Notes under the pieces: model-generated
Told to the model about the DNA's origin: nothing
Database searches by the model: none
What the model saw: the letters and a program-made list of their open reading frames with translations, nothing else
Program-made: the position numbers and the translations under genes
DNA from: Bacillus nitratireducens
GTDB lineage: Bacteria > Bacillota > Bacilli > Bacillales > Bacillaceae_G
Direction of reading: 5' to 3'
Length of the DNA stretch: 64,000 nucleotides
Assembly: GCF_001884135.1 (NCBI RefSeq)
Contig: NZ_MAOC01000051.1
Span: forward strand, 159,122 to 223,121
Shown: one piece after another, positions 1 through 7,422 of the stretch
How positions within the stretch are numbered: position 1 is the stretch's first letter
Layout: each line of letters begins with the position of its first letter

Positions 1-767
1 ATATTTTTTAAGCTTTCACATACTTGCTCTTTTTGTTTTTCATCCGCTAGTACAATTGTGAAATATTTCAAACCAACGGAATTTGGCATTTGTGGTGGTA
101 TTCCTTCACCTTGCCACGTATTTAAACCGATATGATGATGATAACCACCTGCGGATACGAACAACGCTCCATTGCGAGCTGGGATTGTTACTTCAAAGCC
201 AAGACCATCAACGTAGAAACGTTTCGCTTCTTCTAAGTCAGCTACATGTAAATGAATATGCCCCATCACAGTACCAGCCGGGAACCCATTCCATGCACTT
301 CCTTGCTGCAATAATCCTTCGCCGTCTAACGGGTTACTAACAAATGGTAGCTCTCCATTCTCATCACGCCAAACTTCTTTTTGGCGATCATGATAAATTT
401 CAATCCCGTTTCCATCTGGATCAGCTAAATAAAGAGCTTCACTAAAGTAATGGTCAGCCCCACCATGTAATGGGTGCACTCTCTCAACAAAATGGCGAAG
501 AATATTGGCTAAGTCTTGTCTGTTTGGTAATAAAATTGCATAGTGATATAAACCAGTTCGACCTCTTTGCTTCGGAAGAGCGTCTTCCTTTTCTTCTATT
601 ATGAGAAGTGGCTCATTTTCCTCATTACCAAACGTAACGATTGTACTTGTTTCTTCCAATACCTTCATACGCAATACTTCTGTATAAAACTCTAGCGATT
701 TCTTTAAATTTGATACATATAAATGAACAACCCCAAGTGTTGTTTCGGGATGAAGTTGAAAGCTCAT
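1..767 (-). CDS. catE: Ring-cleaving (extradiol) dioxygenase, 3' end cut by window
   Basis: The start codon is at 767 and the frame is still open at base 1, so about 255 residues are visible and the C-terminus is missing. Two vicinal-oxygen-chelate (glyoxalase-fold) repeats can be read: one begins with GVVHLYVSNL near residue 12, the other contains GHIHLHVADL. The first His of each motif is a usual metal ligand, and GIEIYHD in between is typical of extradiol dioxygenases. The family opens catechol-type rings with Fe(II) or Mn(II). It ends just before a DoxX gene, the same pairing as catD-catE of B. subtilis, which answers catechol and quinone stress. The symbol rests on this pairing and on overall sequence character, so the exact substrate is inferred. 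Confidence 0.82.
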   Translation of the reverse strand, partial: MSFQLHPETTLGVVHLYVSNLKKSLEFYTEVLRMKVLEETSTIVTFGNEENEPLLIIEEKEDALPKQRGRTGLYHYAILLPNRQDLANILRHFVERVHPLHGGADHYFSEALYLADPDGNGIEIYHDRQKEVWRDENGELPFVSNPLDGEGLLQQGSAWNGFPAGTVMGHIHLHVADLEEAKRFYVDGLGFEVTIPARNGALFVSAGGYHHHIGLNTWQGEGIPPQMPNSVGLKYFTIVLADEKQKEQVCESLKN

Positions 768-788
768 CTTGTTATACCCCCATTTAAA

Positions 789-1193
789 TTAGTTCTTCTT
801 TGACATTTTCTCTTTTAAGAAATTATCTACAAAACCATCAGCTTTCGCAACAAATAAGTACGCACCCATTGCTAACAATGCAAGTTCTAATTCGAAGCCA
901 GGATTTTTTCCATCTCCTAATAAACCAGCTGACCATTTCACTTTTACAATCGCTCCAACCATAACAAGTGCAAATAATAATCCAATATATCTTACACCTA
1001 AACCTAGAATTAACAATAGACCTCCAACTAATTCAACTGTTGCTACACCGTACGCAAGTCCTCCTGGTAAACCAATGCTTGTAAACCACCCTGCAATATT
1101 GTCAATTCCTGATTGGAATTTTGTTAAACCGTGCATAAAGAACGTTACCCCTAACACGATACGAATAATTAAGTTACCAATATGTTGATTCAT
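789..1193 (-). CDS. catD: DoxX family membrane protein (CatD-like)
   Basis: A 134-residue protein with about four hydrophobic helices, starting NLIIRIVLGVTFFMHGLTKF, the usual DoxX opening. The start ATG at 1193 follows AAGGAG at good spacing. It lies 21 bp upstream of the dioxygenase gene on the same strand, so the two are probably co-transcribed as in B. subtilis catDE. DoxX proteins are small integral membrane proteins linked to thiol and quinone redox stress; no catalytic activity can be read from the sequence. The pair is divergent from the XRE-cupin regulator at 1350, which may control it. Confidence 0.8.
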   Translation of the reverse strand: MNQHIGNLIIRIVLGVTFFMHGLTKFQSGIDNIAGWFTSIGLPGGLAYGVATVELVGGLLLILGLGVRYIGLLFALVMVGAIVKVKWSAGLLGDGKNPGFELELALLAMGAYLFVAKADGFVDNFLKEKMSKKN

Positions 1194-1349
1194 TTCTTTC
1201 TCTCCTTTATAGTTTTCTTATACAAAACTTTTATTCACATTACAAAACATACACTAATTATTTTTATTCGTCAATTCATTTTTCATGAGAAAAAATATAT
1301 TTTTTTTGCTATGATACAAATAGTTGTTTACAAAAAGGAGCTTGATTTT

Positions 1350-1895
1350 ATGAATATTGGTTCTGCAATACGTGAAATTCGTCAACGTAGAGGCATAACA
1401 ATTGCACAAATTTGTGAAGGAACAGGGCTTTCTAAAGGCTTTATGAGTCAGGTTGAAAATAATAAAACATCACCGTCTATCTCAACTTTAGATACAATCT
1501 CCAATTTTTTAAACGTTCCCCTTCCTTATTTATTGTTAGAACAAAAAGATCGATTGAAAATTGTCAAAAAAGACGAACGGAAATACAGTGTATACGGCAA
1601 AGATGAGCAAAGAATTGAACATGTTGCGGAGCAAGGTGGACTTCGCCTAAATCTCGTGGAAATTCCTGCCGGGTTTCCGAAAGAAAACTCACCAAACGCC
1701 CATGAAGGTGAAGAGTGTCATCTTGTATTACGCGGAAAGCTAGAAGTTCAACATGGTGAAGATATTGCAATTGTAGAAGAAGGTGATTCTTTCTCTTGGA
1801 ATGCGTGCGTTCCACATATTGTTCGTAATATAGGGGAAGAAACTGCATTATTACTTATCTCTAGCCATGCAGAAAATCGAAAACGTGTTTACTAA
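1350..1895 (+). CDS. XRE-family regulator with C-terminal cupin domain
   Basis: The protein has 181 residues from the ATG at 1350, which follows AAAAAGGAG; a longer in-frame extension to 1182 has no ribosome site and runs over the divergent promoter region. Residues about 6-60 form a helix-turn-helix (IAQICEGTGLSKGFMSQVEN), and residues about 105-175 form a cupin barrel (HEGEECHLVLRGKLEV, then GDSFSWNACVPHIVRN). This architecture is common in regulators that sense a small metabolite in the cupin. It is divergent from the catDE-like pair, about 155 bp apart. Control of that pair is inferred from position only; B. subtilis uses the unrelated repressor CatR for catDE. Confidence 0.85.
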   Translation: MNIGSAIREIRQRRGITIAQICEGTGLSKGFMSQVENNKTSPSISTLDTISNFLNVPLPYLLLEQKDRLKIVKKDERKYSVYGKDEQRIEHVAEQGGLRLNLVEIPAGFPKENSPNAHEGEECHLVLRGKLEVQHGEDIAIVEEGDSFSWNACVPHIVRNIGEETALLLISSHAENRKRVY

Positions 1896-1900
1896 AAAAT

Positions 1901-1935
1901 AAAAAGAAGCCTGTCTCATAACAGGCTTCTTTTTT
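1901..1935. terminator. Bidirectional intrinsic terminator
   Basis: A perfect 14-bp inverted repeat (1901-1914 and 1921-1934) with a 6-nt loop and T-runs on both strands. It separates the converging XRE gene and MaoC-type gene and overlaps the stop codon of the latter. Confidence 0.9.
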
Positions 1936-2312
1936 CATTCCCTTATAATTCCATAACTCGTCCCAACTAGCACAGTCTTTTCATGTTGGTTGCGATAAAC
2001 TGACTCGATTGAAACTTTTTTATACCCTTCCATTTGCTCAATATTTGTTAAAGTTAATTCACAAGTAATCGTATCCCCTGTAAAAACTGGTCTAATAAAC
2101 TCACTTACTAATTCTCTTGCTATGTAATGTAACTCTTCGCCTACTTTCGTTCCAATGCTAGCAGTCAATAAACCATGAACCATTAATCGTCCATTCTCAT
2201 CATATTCCATATGATGTCTCCCTTTATCACCTGTAATATTTGCAAATTCGAAAACTTCTTCCTCAGTAAATCTTCTTTCGTATTTAAATACTTCCCCAAC
2301 TTTTATACTCAT
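1935..2312 (-). CDS. MaoC-like hot-dog dehydratase/hydratase
   Basis: A 125-residue single hot-dog-fold protein. The segment FANITGDKGRHH carries the Asp-x4-His pair (D29, H34) of MaoC and R-specific enoyl-CoA hydratases. Such enzymes hydrate trans-2-enoyl-CoA or a related acyl thioester; the acyl substrate cannot be read here. RPVFTGDTITCELTLTNI is the second conserved strand region of the family. The ATG at 2312 follows GGGGGA. It appears to be a single-gene unit. Confidence 0.72.
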   Translation of the reverse strand: MSIKVGEVFKYERRFTEEEVFEFANITGDKGRHHMEYDENGRLMVHGLLTASIGTKVGEELHYIARELVSEFIRPVFTGDTITCELTLTNIEQMEGYKKVSIESVYRNQHEKTVLVGTSYGIIRE

Positions 2313-2423
2313 TTTTATCCCCCGTTTAATAAACTGAATTTTCTTTTATTTTATCATAAAATGAGTCTCAATTCAGTTTATATTATTAAAATAGCAATCC
2401 TTTTTCTTCACTACCTTATAAGT

Positions 2424-2882
2424 TTATCGGTGTCCATCCTTTTTTGCTACTTGATACCCGTAGTACGCACATGTCCCATTTCTTGATAACTCTCTTACTT
2501 CAAAACCACAACTTCTATAAAAATCAAAATTGGTAGCGGCTGTATGTGCAAACCAATCACCATGAGGAAGCTTTTGCAAACAAAGAGCTACCAGTTTCTT
2601 ACCTAATCCTTTCCCTCTATACTCATACTTCACAACTAAATTTACTATGTTAGCAACCATGATTTGATCAGAAATCACTCTAACCATCGCGACCATCTCT
2701 TCTTCATCCCAAATTGTGAAAGCCCATGTTGAATTTTCAAATGCTATCGAAAATTTTTCAATTTGCCAAGAAGGGATATTATCATTACTCCAACCAGCAT
2801 CTTCAAATAATGTTTTAATTGCATAGGCTGGCACTCCATTCGTTCCTTCACGAATAATTAGTCCATTATGATAAATATACAC
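2424..2882 (-). CDS. GNAT family N-acetyltransferase
   Basis: The chosen start is the GTG at 2882, because AAAGGAGGG lies just upstream of it and inside the longer frame that opens at 2912. That gives 152 residues. The acetyl-CoA binding motif A is clear (NLVVKYEYRGKGLGKKLVALCLQ, with RGKGLG as the pyrophosphate loop), followed by the beta-bulge region HTAATNFDFYRSCGFEV. Substrate unknown. It is followed on the same strand, after about 110 bp, by the MaoC gene, but no functional link is evident. Confidence 0.85.
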   Translation of the reverse strand: MYIYHNGLIIREGTNGVPAYAIKTLFEDAGWSNDNIPSWQIEKFSIAFENSTWAFTIWDEEEMVAMVRVISDQIMVANIVNLVVKYEYRGKGLGKKLVALCLQKLPHGDWFAHTAATNFDFYRSCGFEVRELSRNGTCAYYGYQVAKKDGHR

Positions 2883-2953
2883 GTAATCCCTCCTTTTATT
2901 TTTATATACCATTCTTCAAAAAGTATATTTTACCTTTAAAAAATTGAACTTTT

Positions 2954-3460
2954 TCATCCAACTCTCTTAATAGAATAAACTAAGACATCAATCCCATGAA
3001 ATGCAGTTGTTTTTTCATAGCTAAGTCCTGTTTTTCTAGCTACAAATATTGAAGCTGGGTGGTTCGGATTAATAAGTGAAATTAATTTATTCATTTGTAA
3101 TGCTTGAAAACCATAGTCTCGAAATGCCGCCGCTGCCTCTTTCGCATACCCTTTCCCCCAGTACTTAGGAAGTAGCCAATAGCCAATCTCAATTTCCTCT
3201 TTTCCATCTACCTTCTGCTTGACAAGCCCTGCATGACCAATTCGTATCCCTGTTTCCTTTTCAATCATTACAAATAAACCAAGACCATTTTTATAATTCG
3301 GAAGCACCCACTCCTCCAAACTTTTTTTACATTGCATATATGTTTTTAACGTCCCATTTCCAATATAGCGCATTACCTTCTCATTCCCCCATAAAGACGC
3401 ATAAAACGATAAATCATCCCTTGTATATTTACGAAATTGTAAGCGATCTGTATGGAACAC
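2954..3460 (-). CDS. GNAT family N-acetyltransferase (RimJ/RimL type)
   Basis: The product resembles RimJ/RimL-type GNATs: it opens with VFHTDRLQFRKYTRDD and carries GYWLLPKYWGKGYAKEAA, the acetyl-CoA loop, followed by LINPNHPASIFVARKTGL. The start is placed at the GTG at 3460, since GGAGTGAG precedes it by six bases; this gives 168 residues. An ATG at 3502 is in frame but has only a weak upstream site and would add 14 unlikely residues. Acceptor substrate unknown (protein N-terminus or small amine). Confidence 0.82.
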   Translation of the reverse strand: MFHTDRLQFRKYTRDDLSFYASLWGNEKVMRYIGNGTLKTYMQCKKSLEEWVLPNYKNGLGLFVMIEKETGIRIGHAGLVKQKVDGKEEIEIGYWLLPKYWGKGYAKEAAAAFRDYGFQALQMNKLISLINPNHPASIFVARKTGLSYEKTTAFHGIDVLVYSIKRVG

Positions 3461-3577
3461 TTTTAACTCACTCCCATCATTTTGAACCTTATTACATATC
3501 AATATATTTCAAACTATATAAATGTTAACTAATTTGTAAAAGAAAGAAAATTCAGTCTTATAAAGGTGTATTATATC

Positions 3578-3611
3578 AAAAAAAAGCAGTAGACAAAAGA
3601 GTGTCTACTGC
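3578..3611 (-). terminator. Intrinsic terminator, minus strand
   Basis: A perfect 9-bp stem (3586-3594 with 3603-3611) followed on the minus strand by eight or more T residues. It is the first strong terminator downstream of the ankyrin gene and so probably ends the iron-importer transcript. Confidence 0.8.
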
Positions 3612-3639
3612 ATCCATATCATAACTAGCAAAAAGAAAA

Positions 3640-3762
3640 CTACAACTGAGGGGGGTGTAGGATTTTCAAATATACTAGATACTTATCCCGTTCTAACGGG
3701 CGGTAAACTTTCCAATTATATGAAAGTGAAAAGTTTACCGCACATAAGAACTTTAACGGTTA
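3640..3762. repeat. Compact inverted-repeat region, possible short dispersed element
   Basis: This stretch holds a perfect 6-bp hairpin (cccgtt/aacggg, 3688-3701) adjoining a perfect 11-bp inverted repeat (3700-3710 with 3731-3741). It has no open frame of note and no T-run, so it is not a plain terminator. It lies between the ankyrin stop codon and the real terminator, and so would be transcribed as 3' untranslated RNA. The B. cereus group carries short dispersed repeats called bcr elements; membership here is a guess. Confidence 0.35.
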
Positions 3763-4158
3763 TTAAGAGAGCACCGTTAAGTACTCAAATACACGCTGTG
3801 CTTTTTCTCCACCCATTCGAGCATGTTGAAGAAGGGAAATACCATGTGGGCCAGATGCACGTAATGCTTCTGGTTGTGCCACTAAAATAGCTTGTACGAC
3901 TTCTAACTCTCCAAGCATAGCCGCTGCGAAAATATCCATCCGAGCACCCTTTTCTAGTAAATAAAGAGCAATGTCTTTACGACCTACATGTGCTGCTGCT
4001 CCTAACGCACTTTCCCAATCTGAACCGCCCCAATTATAAGAAGCATGAAGTAAGCTAGGTGATTCGAACAAAAGCTCCTGTACCCTTTCTAGATCTCCAT
4101 GAGCTGCCATAACAAATTCTCTTACTAATTCAGTGGTAATACGTTCTTCTGTTTGCAT
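3763..4158 (-). CDS. Ankyrin-repeat protein at the end of the iron ABC operon
   Basis: A 131-residue protein with about three ankyrin repeats; recognisable pieces are SALGAAAHVGRKDIALYLLEKGA, FAAAMLGELEVVQAIL and GPHGISLLQHARMGG. It has no signal peptide or membrane helix and so should be a cytoplasmic protein-binding module. The ATG at 4158 follows AAAAAAGGAG. The reading frame overlaps the 3' end of the ABC ATPase gene by 34 bp, which suggests translational coupling with the importer. Partner and role unknown. Confidence 0.82.
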   Translation of the reverse strand: MQTEERITTELVREFVMAAHGDLERVQELLFESPSLLHASYNWGGSDWESALGAAAHVGRKDIALYLLEKGARMDIFAAAMLGELEVVQAILVAQPEALRASGPHGISLLQHARMGGEKAQRVFEYLTVLS

Positions 4159-4943
4159 CGCTCTGCTCCTTTTTTAGAAATTCGTTTCGGTGTAAAAAAT
4201 GGCTTGTCGCTTCCTTGAAAAATATCTACTTCTATGCCAAATACATGTTGGAACATTTCATGACATAACACTTCTTCTGGTATACCGTCATACTGAAGCT
4301 TCCCTCGCTTTAATACGAGTAAACGATCACTATATTGAGCCGCTTGGTTAATGTCATGTAAAACCATTATAATTGTCATACCAAACTCCTCGTTTAATCG
4401 TTTCACAAGTTCCATTACTTCCAACTGGTGAACGATATCCAAAAAGGTTGTTGGTTCATCTAATAATAAGACATTTGTACGTTGTGCTAGCGTCATCGCA
4501 ATCCAAGCACGTTGTCTTTCTCCTCCTGATAAAGATTGCAAAAGGCGATATTCATACCCTGCAAGATTTGTAACAGACAATGCCCAATCAACAATTTCTT
4601 CATCTTCTTCATTTAAGCGACCACTCCATGATTTATGGGGGCCTCTTCCGAACTGTATTAACTCTTTCACTGTTAAATCTAATTGATGATCATGCATTTG
4701 TGGTAACATCGCTAATTGCTTCGCTACATCCACACTCTTCATCGTATGAATATTTTCCCCATCTAAAATGATATCTCCTTCGCTTTGTTTAAGTAGCCTT
4801 GCTATTAAACGAAGCAAAGTAGATTTCCCCGATCCATTCGGACCGATTAAACTAACGATTTCTCCAGCTTTAATATGTACATTCATATTTTGCATTTGAA
4901 ATCTTTCAGAATGTGCGTAAAACACTTTATTAACGGAAATCAC
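4125..4943 (-). CDS. Iron-siderophore ABC transporter, ATP-binding protein
   Basis: A 272-residue ATPase with all nucleotide-binding motifs: Walker A GPNGSGKST at residues 34-42, signature LSGGERQRAWIA, Walker B VLLLDEPTTFLDI, and the switch His in MVLHDINQAA. The sequence is of the FecE/FhuC type. The start is GTG at 4943, preceded by GAGGAGG, and overlaps the permease gene by 14 bp. It powers import of a ferric siderophore or ferric citrate through the adjacent permease. The actual ligand cannot be told. Confidence 0.92.
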   Translation of the reverse strand: MISVNKVFYAHSERFQMQNMNVHIKAGEIVSLIGPNGSGKSTLLRLIARLLKQSEGDIILDGENIHTMKSVDVAKQLAMLPQMHDHQLDLTVKELIQFGRGPHKSWSGRLNEEDEEIVDWALSVTNLAGYEYRLLQSLSGGERQRAWIAMTLAQRTNVLLLDEPTTFLDIVHQLEVMELVKRLNEEFGMTIIMVLHDINQAAQYSDRLLVLKRGKLQYDGIPEEVLCHEMFQHVFGIEVDIFQGSDKPFFTPKRISKKGAERCKQKNVLPLN

Positions 4944-5967
4944 GTTGTTTTCCTCCTCTATGAATTAAATATAAGAAGAACGGACCACCCAAGAAGGACA
5001 ATAAAATACCAACAGGCAATTCGATTGGATCGAACCAACTTCGAGCTATCGCATCCGCGAAAACAAGTAATATCCCTCCGCCAAGGCATGATAATGGCAG
5101 TAAATATTTATAGTCATTTCCAACTAATAAACGTAACATATGTGGTACAACAAGACCGACAAATCCAATAAGTCCGGAAACACTAACCGCAATTCCAGCT
5201 AACAATGTACTTACTACTATTAAATAAAACCGACTTCTCTCCACGTTATGCCCTAATAATTTTGCCATTTCATCTCCTAGCATTAATACTCGAATATGCT
5301 TAATGCCAAAGAGAGCCAATATAATAGCGAATATTGCATAATAAATAATCATGTTTAAATGCGCCCAACTTACACCACCAATGCCACCAGCTAACCACGG
5401 TAACACAGATTGTACTTTATCACTATGTAATAACATTAATGCTGACGTTGCTGCACCAATTAATGCATTGATTGATACACCTACTAAGACGATTCTTGAA
5501 GGTGGTGCCCCTTTTTGCCATGATAAAGCATAAATAACCATCGCTGTTATGAACGCACCTAAAAATGCTCCTAGCGGTAAAAAAGCCATATGCTGAGGAA
5601 ATAGAATCATAATTACAATTGCTACAAGACCTGCTCCGGATGAAACCCCGATAATGCCAGGGTCTGCAAGAGGGTTTCTCATAACCCCTTGCAGTAATGC
5701 TCCCGAGGCTGCTAAACATGTTCCTACAATAAACCCAACGAGCACTCTGGGTATACGAAGATCCCATACAATTCGATGAACTGTCGAACCTTCATCTTGT
5801 ATCCCTGTTAGAATGTCTCCTAAAGAAAAGGATAAACTTCCTGCGAAAAGACCATAAAAAAGACCTAGAATCGTTAATACAACTAAAGTAACTGCTGTTA
5901 CCCATCTTTTTTTCGCAAAAGGATGTTCCTTTTCTCTTACTGCTTCACTACTCTCCATACTCATCAT
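4930..5967 (-). CDS. Iron-siderophore ABC transporter permease (FecCD type)
   Basis: A 345-residue polytopic protein with about ten membrane helices. The FecCD hallmarks are present: RIPRVLVGFIVGTCLAASGALLQG near the N-terminus and GLIGFVGLVVPHMLRLLVG, the loop that contacts the ATPase. Only one permease gene is present, so it should act as a homodimer. The ATG at 5967 overlaps the stop codon of the binding-protein gene (ATGA); in-frame ATGs at 5964 and 5958 are possible, and the one at 5958 has the best spacing from AAGGA. Confidence 0.9.
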   Translation of the reverse strand: MMSMESSEAVREKEHPFAKKRWVTAVTLVVLTILGLFYGLFAGSLSFSLGDILTGIQDEGSTVHRIVWDLRIPRVLVGFIVGTCLAASGALLQGVMRNPLADPGIIGVSSGAGLVAIVIMILFPQHMAFLPLGAFLGAFITAMVIYALSWQKGAPPSRIVLVGVSINALIGAATSALMLLHSDKVQSVLPWLAGGIGGVSWAHLNMIIYYAIFAIILALFGIKHIRVLMLGDEMAKLLGHNVERSRFYLIVVSTLLAGIAVSVSGLIGFVGLVVPHMLRLLVGNDYKYLLPLSCLGGGILLVFADAIARSWFDPIELPVGILLSFLGGPFFLYLIHRGGKQRDFR

Positions 5968-6911
5968 TTCCTTACATCTTGTATACTTTTATACATAAAG
6001 TCCATTGCTTCTGTTACTTTTGTTCCAGGATTTGATCCAAATAAATCTGGCGGCAAAATAACAACACGATTTTGTTTGACTGCATCTAAATTTTTCCACG
6101 CTTCATTTTTCATCATTTCGCCTTCAAATGCTTTTTTCACACTATTTGGATCTCCATGTGTAATTAAATAAATTACATCTGGGTTCGCCTCAATAATGCG
6201 TTCTACACTTAGCTGTGCATATTGCGGATATTCTTTCATTTCTGGAAAACCAGCTGCAATATTTTTACCGCCCGTTTTTTCTAAAATATCACCTGACAGA
6301 GATGTTGGTAACGCTGCTAAATAAGTGCCTGGTGCTCCATATACCAGCAATGCTTTAACGTCACTCTTTTTCTCATATTGCTTCATTTGATCATTAATTT
6401 TTTGATTAAGTTCTTTTGCTTTATCTTCTTTCTTCATTACTGTTCCATACATTTCAATACTCTTTTGAATATCTTTTACAGAATTTGCTGAAGAAATGAT
6501 TACTTTTGTTCCTTGTCCTTCGACCGTTGGAATGTTCTTTTGGAATCCATTATTAGCAACAAGTACATCCGGTTTTAAACTAGCAATTTGCTCAAAATTC
6601 GGTTGATGTGCATTTCCGATTACTTGTGCTTTCTTTAATTCCTCTGGGAGAGTTAATTTTGTATCAGGACGACCTACTATTTTCCCACCTAAAGCGTGAA
6701 TAATATCCAAGTCCCCCATACTCAACGTTGCAAAACTTTCAGGAACTTTATTGAATGTTACCTTTCTTTTTGAGAGATCGGTAATTTCGATTTTGTCTGT
6801 TCCTTTTTCTGTTTTTGTTGCAGATGCTTTTTCGTTTTCCTTTGCACTGCAACCTATTAACAAGAAAAAAATAGATAAGATCGCTGTGAACAGCGTAATA
6901 GATTTTTTCAT
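5964..6911 (-). CDS. Iron-siderophore ABC transporter, substrate-binding lipoprotein
   Basis: A 315-residue protein with a lipoprotein signal peptide and lipobox LLIGC (C21), then a charged linker and the FecB/FhuD-type binding fold (SMGDLDIIHALGGKIVGRPDT; FEQIASLKPDVLVANNG). It is anchored outside the membrane and delivers a ferric chelate to the permease encoded next. The ATG at 6911 follows AGAGGTGG. Two Fur boxes lie immediately upstream. Order lipoprotein-permease-ATPase-ankyrin with overlapping genes indicates one iron-repressed operon. Ligand not assignable by eye. Confidence 0.9.
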   Translation of the reverse strand: MKKSITLFTAILSIFFLLIGCSAKENEKASATKTEKGTDKIEITDLSKRKVTFNKVPESFATLSMGDLDIIHALGGKIVGRPDTKLTLPEELKKAQVIGNAHQPNFEQIASLKPDVLVANNGFQKNIPTVEGQGTKVIISSANSVKDIQKSIEMYGTVMKKEDKAKELNQKINDQMKQYEKKSDVKALLVYGAPGTYLAALPTSLSGDILEKTGGKNIAAGFPEMKEYPQYAQLSVERIIEANPDVIYLITHGDPNSVKKAFEGEMMKNEAWKNLDAVKQNRVVILPPDLFGSNPGTKVTEAMDFMYKSIQDVRK

Positions 6912-6926
6912 TCTTCCACCTCTAAT

Positions 6927-6978
6927 TGATAATGATAATCATTGACTACTATTCTACTTTAATTGATAAGGATTATCA
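6927..6978 (-). promoter_or_regulatory. Two Fur boxes upstream of the iron-importer operon
   Basis: Two 15-bp sites, TGATAATGATAATCA (6927-6941) and TGATAAGGATTATCA (6964-6978), each match the B. subtilis Fur 7-1-7 motif TGATAATnATTATCA with one deviation. Their centres are 37 bp apart, just upstream of the lipoprotein start codon, which predicts repression when iron is plentiful. Confidence 0.88.
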
Positions 6979-7010
6979 TTGTCAACATGAAACGCATACA
7001 TTTTCTACAA

Positions 7011-7053
7011 AAAACAAAAAAACGCTACAAAAAGATTTCTTCTTTTCGTAGCG
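7011..7053 (-). terminator. Terminator of yrhC
   Basis: A stem closed by cgctac/gtagcg (7023-7028 with 7048-7053) is followed on the minus strand by a long T-tract broken by a single G. It lies seven bases beyond the yrhC stop codon. Confidence 0.85.
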
Positions 7054-7059
7054 CCCTAT

Positions 7060-7296
7060 TTAACAATTTTCTTCATATTCGCTCTCCTCTAATTGGTCAC
7101 GCATCGCTTTAACACGCTTAAAGAAGAAAAAAGCAAGAACTAAAAATACAATAATACTTCCCATCATAACAAAAGACTGTACCATACTTTTAATTCCACT
7201 TGGAATTAATAAACCGATCATTAAAAATGTACTTATAGCTAAAAGTACTTGTGCAAACCGGGTATAATCTGCTATTTTTTCTTGTAATTCTTTCAT
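7060..7296 (-). CDS. yrhC: YrhC family small membrane protein
   Basis: A 78-residue protein with two hydrophobic helices (VLLAISTFLMIGLLI and IIVFLVLAFFFF) and acidic ends, matching YrhC. In B. subtilis yrhC is the last gene of the yrrT-mtn-mccA-mccB operon. Here adhE sits between mccB and yrhC, and a terminator separates yrhC from adhE, so it probably has its own promoter. The function of YrhC is unknown. Confidence 0.8.
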   Translation of the reverse strand: MKELQEKIADYTRFAQVLLAISTFLMIGLLIPSGIKSMVQSFVMMGSIIVFLVLAFFFFKRVKAMRDQLEESEYEENC

Positions 7297-7385
7297 CTGC
7301 TTATCACTCCCATCCTCACTTTATCACATTCTATCAAGCTTAAAGACAAGTAAATAGAACCAATCTGGGAGATGTTTTCCAAAGT

Positions 7386-7417
7386 AAAAAAGAGCCGCTT
7401 ACTCGCGGCTCTTTTTT
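7386..7417. terminator. Terminator of adhE
   Basis: A perfect 8-bp GC-rich stem (7391-7398 with 7405-7412) is flanked by A and T runs on both sides. It lies just past the adhE stop codon and works best on the minus strand. Confidence 0.88.
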
Positions 7418-7422
7418 ATCTA

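Noticed and set aside
1182-1349. Upstream extension of the XRE-cupin reading frame
   Set aside because: It has no ribosome site, is composed of Phe/Ile/His-rich AT-driven codons and overlaps the start of the divergent doxX gene; AAAAAGGAG fits the ATG at 1350.
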